Made by a program: the position numbers and the translations under genes. DNA of 10,646 nt. It comes from an uncultured Bacilli bacterium (GTDB taxonomy: Bacteria; Bacillota_I; Bacilli_A; RF39; UBA660). Below, one piece after another: positions 7,128 to 10,646 of this stretch; position 1 is the first letter of the stretch; every line of letters starts with the position of its first letter. A model generated the notes under the pieces. It did no database searches, was not told the origin of the DNA, and saw only the letters and a list, made by a program, of their open reading frames with translations. Where the stretch lies: assembly GCA_944371685.1 (NCBI GenBank), contig CALVXV010000030.1:1-10646 (forward strand), given 5' to 3'.

Positions 7128-7781
7128 CTAATTTATTATTCCAATGACTCCATTTATAATATACCATATGCCACTTAATAGTAGTATACTGCCGGATATT
7201 TTACTTATAATATTATAATGTTTTTTTATGAAATCAAAAGTACTTTTCATTTTCTCTAAGAATAAGGTGGTTACGATAAATGGAATGGCAAGGCCTAGAG
7301 AATAGATTAGTAATAAGGTGGCTCCTTTAATGATACTACCGGTAGTGGTGGCTAATATTAAAGCCGATGATAAAAAAGCTCCGACGCATGGGGTCCATGA
7401 TAACGAAAAGATGATACCAAATAATACCGATGTTATAAATGTTAAGTTTTTCTTTTCATGATTTGCATTTTTGGTTTTGTTTAAAAATTTTATGAATAAG
7501 ATACCAATATAATTTAAACCAATTATTATTAAAAATATTCCAAAAATAATATTAACATAATCAGCATATTCATGAATAAATTTACCAAAAGTACTAGCAA
7601 AAACTCCTAAAAGGACAAAAATTATACTAAATCCGGAAACAAAACCTAGCGAATTAGTAATTGCTTTTTTCATGCTTTTACTTTCGGTAGCAAAATAAGA
7701 AATATAAATTGGAATTACAGGTAATATACATGGTGAGATGAATGAGGCAATTCCTTCAATAAATGTGATTAAATACTCCAT
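7128..7781 (-). CDS. ccdA: CcdA-type transmembrane thiol-disulfide reductase
   Basis: The 217-residue polytopic protein has six hydrophobic segments and the two family cysteines, Cys18 in SPCILP and Cys132 in WTPC, each at the start of a repeat half. CcdA (the DsbD membrane-domain family) moves electrons from cytoplasmic thioredoxin across the membrane to an extracytoplasmic thioredoxin-like partner. Here that partner is almost surely the anchored CPPC protein encoded next. Length is typical of the short CcdA form. The ATG at 7781 follows GGAGGTAA. It begins a three-gene operon with its own promoter. Confidence 0.95.
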   Translation of the reverse strand: MEYLITFIEGIASFISPCILPVIPIYISYFATESKSMKKAITNSLGFVSGFSIIFVLLGVFASTFGKFIHEYADYVNIIFGIFLIIIGLNYIGILFIKFLNKTKNANHEKKNLTFITSVLFGIIFSLSWTPCVGAFLSSALILATTTGSIIKGATLLLIYSLGLAIPFIVTTLFLEKMKSTFDFIKKHYNIISKISGSILLLSGIWYIINGVIGIIN

Positions 7782-7816
7782 ATTTTACCTCCACAATATT
7801 TTAATTAACACTTTAA

Positions 7817-7845
7817 ATGATATCACAAAAAGGAGTGCTATTCAA
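7817..7845 (-). promoter_or_regulatory. Promoter of the ccdA operon
   Basis: On the minus strand TTGAAT (7845-7840) and TATCAT (7822-7817) are 17 bases apart, and the -10 is extended by TG one base upstream (TGATATCAT). Transcription would begin near 7810, giving a leader of about 29 bases to the ccdA start. The -35 hexamer is the same as in the rarA promoter. One copy of a 14-base repeat lies about 25 bases upstream of this -35. Confidence 0.65.
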
Positions 7846-7868
7846 CAGATGACATTTGAAGGATATAA

Positions 7869-7961
7869 AACTTTGTGTTAAGGTAAGATGTAAAATTAAA
7901 CGCAACCCTAAAAATAAACAAAGTTGCATTTACTTTTGCAATTGAGCAACTTTGTGTTAAG
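7869..7961 (-). repeat. Direct repeat pair plus inverted arm between yolD-like gene and ccdA
   Basis: The 14-mer AACTTTGTGTTAAG occurs exactly at 7869-7882 and 7948-7961 on the plus strand. Between them ACAAAGTTGC (7918-7927) is complementary to the second copy's GCAACTTTGT (7946-7955) and, over eight bases, to the first copy. GCAAC at 7902-7906 can also pair with GTTGC at 7923-7927. The middle arm therefore has more than one possible partner. One pairing acts as the terminator listed separately. Confidence 0.7.
7910..7955 (-). terminator. Intrinsic terminator of the polymerase/yolD-like operon
   Basis: On the minus strand ACAAAGTTGC (7955-7946) pairs perfectly over ten bases with GCAACTTTGT (7927-7918) around an 18-base loop, followed by a T-rich tract (TTATTTTT, 7917-7910). 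It begins 21 bases after the stop of the yolD-like gene. The loop is longer than usual, and a smaller alternative stem, TTGCA (7924-7928) with TGCAA (7937-7941), uses part of the same sequence. Confidence 0.65.
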
Positions 7962-7976
7962 AAACTAGTTATTAAA

Positions 7977-8186
7977 TTATTTAAATTTATCTTTTGGTGT
8001 TTTTTCTTCTTTTTCTTTACTAATATTTATTACATCATTCATTTGGGCAAGTTCATTTATTTTTTCTTGGTAACCTTTTAAAGCTGAAAAAGGTGCGAAC
8101 TGAGCCGAACGATTTTCAAGAGACATTGCTTTTCTTTTCTTAGATACATGGTGAGGCATGTTTATAATATCATCATAGTTATGCAT
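7977..8186 (-). CDS. YolD-like family protein
   Basis: The 69-residue soluble protein carries the YolD-like signature MSLENRSAQFAPFSALKGY (21-39), preceded by HHVSKKRKA; the C-terminal tail is charged. YolD-like proteins are commonly encoded beside UvrX/YqjW-type Y-family polymerases in Firmicutes and are thought to act with them; the biochemical role is not settled. The ATG at 8186 overlaps the polymerase stop by eight bases, and its GGAGGG site lies in the last polymerase codons, so the two are translationally coupled and share LexA control. Length is slightly short for the family because the C-terminus is short. Confidence 0.88.
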   Translation of the reverse strand: MHNYDDIINMPHHVSKKRKAMSLENRSAQFAPFSALKGYQEKINELAQMNDVINISKEKEEKTPKDKFK

Positions 8187-9666
8187 GATGCCCTCCTATT
8201 TGTTCATTTCTTTTTTTGGTAGTAGCTTTTTCTTCCAAGTCCATAAGTTTTAATATAGAGTTTTTTCCGTATTTTTCTTTGATAGTTAGAAGTGTGGCTT
8301 GGAGTTTTCTTTCCTTTATTTCTTCCTTTTTTTCTTTTTCCAAAATGAGTGTTTGCTTTTTGGTATCTGAAAACAAGTTTAGTTGGTGATATCTTATTTT
8401 ATGAATTGTTGTTTCGGCACTGATTATGTTATTGGCTGTTAAGTTAATTCTTTTGATTAATAGTTTAGGATTAATAATTTTATCATACAATTTTATTAAG
8501 GTTTGCATGATTATTTTGGAAGATGATGTTTTATATTCTAAGTTAATGGTGCCGTGAGCATGTTTGGGAATGTTTCTTCCATAAAAATCAGTAGTAATTT
8601 CACCTTCATAGTGATTATTTATGTTTCGAATGTCATAACCAATGGTTAAAGTTAGTTTATCTGTAACAAGATTTTTTGCTGTAAGTTCTAGGGCAAGTGA
8701 ATCGGCCATTTCACGGACTATTAATTTAGTTTCTTTATGGTTATAAGGGCACTCTAAGACTTGTCCCAACGTTATGCATCTATTATTTGGAGTATAGGCT
8801 TTTATAGACTGTATTGTACAAGGTTCATATCCCCAAGCATGATCAATTAAAAGCTCGGCATTTATGCCAAATAATTTATAGAGTAAATCTTCGTTTTTGA
8901 TAGAACATCTAGCAATATCTCCAATGGTATAAATAGCATATTTTTCTAGTTTTTTAGCGATTCCTTTGCCTATTCGCCAAATATCGGTAATTGGTTTATG
9001 ATTCCATAGTTGTTTTCGGTAAGACATTTCATTAAGTTCGGCGATTCTCACTCCATATTGATTTGGATTGGCGTGTTTAGCAACAACGTCCATGGCAACT
9101 TTAGCTAAAAATAGATTGGTGCCGATGCCGGCGGTGGCGGTGATTCCTGTTTGTTTATATATATCGTTGATTATTTTGGTTACAAGTTCTTTAGGAGTGA
9201 GGTTATAGTATTTTAAATAATCTGTTATGTCCGCGAATATTTCATCAATAGAATAAACAAATATATCAGCACTTGATAAATATTTTAGATATATACTGTA
9301 AATTTTAGCGGATGCATCTATATAGTGAGCCATGCGTGGTTTGGCGATAATGAAGGATAATTCTTTGGTTTTATCTTTTTTTAATTCGTCATCGTTAAAT
9401 GATTTACCAGTAAATGGTTTATAGCTATTTTGCTTTTTTCTTGCTTGATTTATGTTTTTGACTTTTGTGATGATTTCAAATAGTCTAGCTCGGCCACCTA
9501 TTCCATACTGTTTTAAAGACGGACTGACAGCTAGGCAAATGGTTTTGGTACTTCTTTCTTCATCGGCGACAACTAGATTTGTTTTTAGAGGATCCAGACC
9601 TCTTTCTGCGCATTCTACTGAAGCATAAAAGCTTTTTAAATCAATACATATATAGGTTCTTTCCAT
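8179..9666 (-). CDS. Y-family translesion DNA polymerase (UvrX/YqjW type)
   Basis: The 495-residue error-prone polymerase would copy past damaged bases. The palm has Asp9 in IDLKSFYASVE and Asp141-Glu142 in YSIDEIFADIT, the metal-binding catalytic acids; Tyr14 occupies the expected steric-gate position. A helix-hairpin-helix region lies near 226-252 (ITDIWRIGKGIAKKLEKY). The little-finger region follows, then QLNLF (428-432), a close match to the beta-clamp binding motif, and a Lys/Glu-rich tail. The longer form, with insertions near 70-105 and a YolD-like partner, fits the UvrX/YqjW subgroup of Firmicutes and not a short DinB. The ATG at 9666 follows GGTGAT. Expression is likely SOS-controlled because a LexA box lies within the promoter. 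Such pairs occur both on chromosomes and on mobile elements; no integrase or phage gene is present here. Confidence 0.95.
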   Translation of the reverse strand: MERTYICIDLKSFYASVECAERGLDPLKTNLVVADEERSTKTICLAVSPSLKQYGIGGRARLFEIITKVKNINQARKKQNSYKPFTGKSFNDDELKKDKTKELSFIIAKPRMAHYIDASAKIYSIYLKYLSSADIFVYSIDEIFADITDYLKYYNLTPKELVTKIINDIYKQTGITATAGIGTNLFLAKVAMDVVAKHANPNQYGVRIAELNEMSYRKQLWNHKPITDIWRIGKGIAKKLEKYAIYTIGDIARCSIKNEDLLYKLFGINAELLIDHAWGYEPCTIQSIKAYTPNNRCITLGQVLECPYNHKETKLIVREMADSLALELTAKNLVTDKLTLTIGYDIRNINNHYEGEITTDFYGRNIPKHAHGTINLEYKTSSSKIIMQTLIKLYDKIINPKLLIKRINLTANNIISAETTIHKIRYHQLNLFSDTKKQTLILEKEKKEEIKERKLQATLLTIKEKYGKNSILKLMDLEEKATTKKRNEQIGGHHA

Positions 9667-9682
9667 TTACATCACCACTATT

Positions 9683-9711
9683 ATTTTACCACAAACATTT
9701 GTTCTTGTTAA
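9683..9711 (-). promoter_or_regulatory. SOS promoter with LexA box in the spacer, upstream of the Y-family polymerase
   Basis: On the minus strand TTAACA (9711-9706) and TAAAAT (9688-9683) are 17 bases apart. The spacer contains AGAACAAATGTTTG (9705-9692), which matches the Bacillus LexA consensus CGAACRNRYGTTYC at 12 of 14 places, including the whole GAAC-N4-GTTY core. LexA bound there would cover both promoter elements. The leader to the ATG is about ten bases. Confidence 0.72.
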
Positions 9712-9738
9712 GAGGCTGGTGCGGTTGGAAAAAATTTA

Positions 9739-9767
9739 CAAAAAAAGATTACTTTTTTGGTAACCTT
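9739..9767 (-). terminator. Intrinsic terminator of the DUF3267-like gene
   Basis: On the minus strand AAGGTTAC (9767-9760) pairs with GTAATCTT (9752-9745), with one G-U pair, around a seven-base loop; a run of seven T (9746-9740) overlaps the end of the stem and follows it. It starts two bases after the TAA stop and separates this gene from the SOS promoter downstream. Confidence 0.8.
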
Positions 9768-9768
9768 G

Positions 9769-10443
9769 TTATTTTAAAAATATAAGCCAAAGTGCTAATA
9801 GGATAAAAATGATAAAAGCGATTATACTAAATTTACTAATACTGACTTTTTTCATGTTGTTTTTTTCTAGGTTTTCGGCTTTTCCAATATATTTGAGTCC
9901 AAAAAGTTTTGTTTTGCTTAAATCTATGTTTGTATATAAACCAAAGGCCATAGGATTATCATATTCCGAGTATTCAAAGTTTTTTAATTTTAACAGATCA
10001 AAAAACATAATTAAATCAGCTGAACAGCCAGATATATTCAAAACAGATAACCAAACTAAAATATTATTATTGATAGATATTCCTATGATATAAGTGATAA
10101 CGCCTATGATGACGAATGGAAATAATAAGGAAATTAAGATGTTTCTTTTACTAATGTTTTGTTTACATAAACAGCATAGTATCCCCTTTTCTAAATGGGC
10201 TCCATAGGTGATATTTTTAAAACTAGCGCCATTAATAACATAAGCTATGCTATGAAGGAGTTCATGCAGGATAAGGTATGGAATGATAAGCAAAAATATA
10301 AGTTTTAGATCTTGGTTAGTTATTATGACAGTGTTTGATAAGTAAGCTGTTAAAATTAGCATGACAATTAAAATTATAATTGATATTATTTGTAAAAGTA
10401 TACCATTCATTTCATATATATAATATTTCTTTTCCTTGTTCAT
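9769..10443 (-). CDS. DUF3267-type putative membrane zinc metalloprotease
   Basis: The 224-residue membrane protein has the zincin motif HELLH (60-64) inside a hydrophobic segment, and a downstream SGCSADLIMFFDLL stretch (138-151) whose Asp143 is a candidate third zinc ligand, as in DUF3267 and related intramembrane peptidases. Hydrophobic segments lie near 14-34, 46-70, 101-123, 127-147 and 203-222. A loop holds three close cysteines, Cys90, Cys91 and Cys93 (CCLC), with a Lys-rich stretch after them. The substrate is unknown and catalysis is inferred from the motif. The ATG at 10443 follows AGGAGATG. It stands alone between an upstream region without genes and its own terminator. Confidence 0.82.
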   Translation of the reverse strand: MNKEKKYYIYEMNGILLQIISIIILIVMLILTAYLSNTVIITNQDLKLIFLLIIPYLILHELLHSIAYVINGASFKNITYGAHLEKGILCCLCKQNISKRNILISLLFPFVIIGVITYIIGISINNNILVWLSVLNISGCSADLIMFFDLLKLKNFEYSEYDNPMAFGLYTNIDLSKTKLFGLKYIGKAENLEKNNMKKVSISKFSIIAFIIFILLALWLIFLK

Positions 10444-10546
10444 TTGGCATCTCCTATGATTAGTTTAATGATTTATAAAGCTTTAATATTTCCAACCTTA
10501 TATTTTGAATGTAATTTTAAAGTATGTATATTATTGTCTCCCATTC

Positions 10547-10561
10547 ATTATAAGTATAACA
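10547..10561 (-). promoter_or_regulatory. Possible promoter of the DUF3267-like gene
   Basis: The minus strand reads TGTTATACTTATAAT (10561-10547), with an extended -10 (TG-n-TATACT) followed directly by a perfect TATAAT. No good -35 is seen at the right distance from either. A start near 10545 would leave a leader of about 100 bases, in which I see no riboswitch-like structure. The rest of 10444-10646 is AT-rich and shows no gene. Confidence 0.35.
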
Positions 10562-10646
10562 GAAAATCAAATATATTTATATTACTTTTATTTGGATAAT
10601 TTCTTAATTAATACTATTAATTATATACTTTAGCTTTTATAATTCC

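Noticed and set aside
7846..7976. CRISPR or mobile-element ends suggested by the repeats upstream of ccdA
   Set aside because: There are only two exact copies with one inverted arm, no regular spacers, no target-site duplication and no transposase. A terminator or regulatory reading fits better.
9579..9785. Plus-strand open frame across the polymerase start and promoter
   Set aside because: It lies over the polymerase N-terminus, the LexA box and a terminator, has no ribosome binding site, and its product resembles no recognisable protein.

Overview
The window is low-GC bacterial DNA (about one third G+C by eye) with Firmicutes-type genes: a SufU-type Fe-S scaffold, the sporulation protein SpoVS, GGAGG-like ribosome binding sites, a UvrX-type Y-family polymerase paired with a YolD-like protein, and a Bacillus-type LexA box. 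The mix suggests an uncultivated gut-type member of the Bacilli/Erysipelotrichia side of the Firmicutes. That placement is inference. All genes but spoVS read on the minus strand. All 13 complete genes end in TAA or TAG; none ends in TGA, and Trp is always TGG.

Reading the minus strand from the right: a DUF3267-type membrane zinc-peptidase gene (10443-9769) ends at a clear terminator. Next is a damage-response pair: a Y-family polymerase with a beta-clamp motif (9666-8179), overlapping a YolD-like gene (8186-7977). Their promoter has a LexA box filling the spacer between -35 and -10. A hairpin terminator built from a repeated motif follows.

A thiol-redox operon then starts at a good promoter: ccdA (7781-7128), a membrane-anchored thioredoxin with a CPPC centre (7117-6680), and a small anchored extracytoplasmic protein with two cysteines (6672-6253). 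CcdA would pass electrons across the membrane to the thioredoxin, and the small protein is a plausible client or partner.

The next operon has its own promoter and joins rarA/mgsA (6084-4765, replication-fork maintenance) to copZ (4739-4536) and copA (4527-2323), the copper chaperone and Cu+ export ATPase.

On the left, spoVS (1943-2203, plus strand) is a single gene with a terminator overlapping its stop codon. Divergent from it is a tight operon of two full-length paralogues of unknown function (1869-1204 and 1189-497), then sufU (507-61), then apparently a GTG-started gene leaving the window at base 1. The paralogue pair linked to an Fe-S/sulfur-transfer scaffold is the least explained part of the window.
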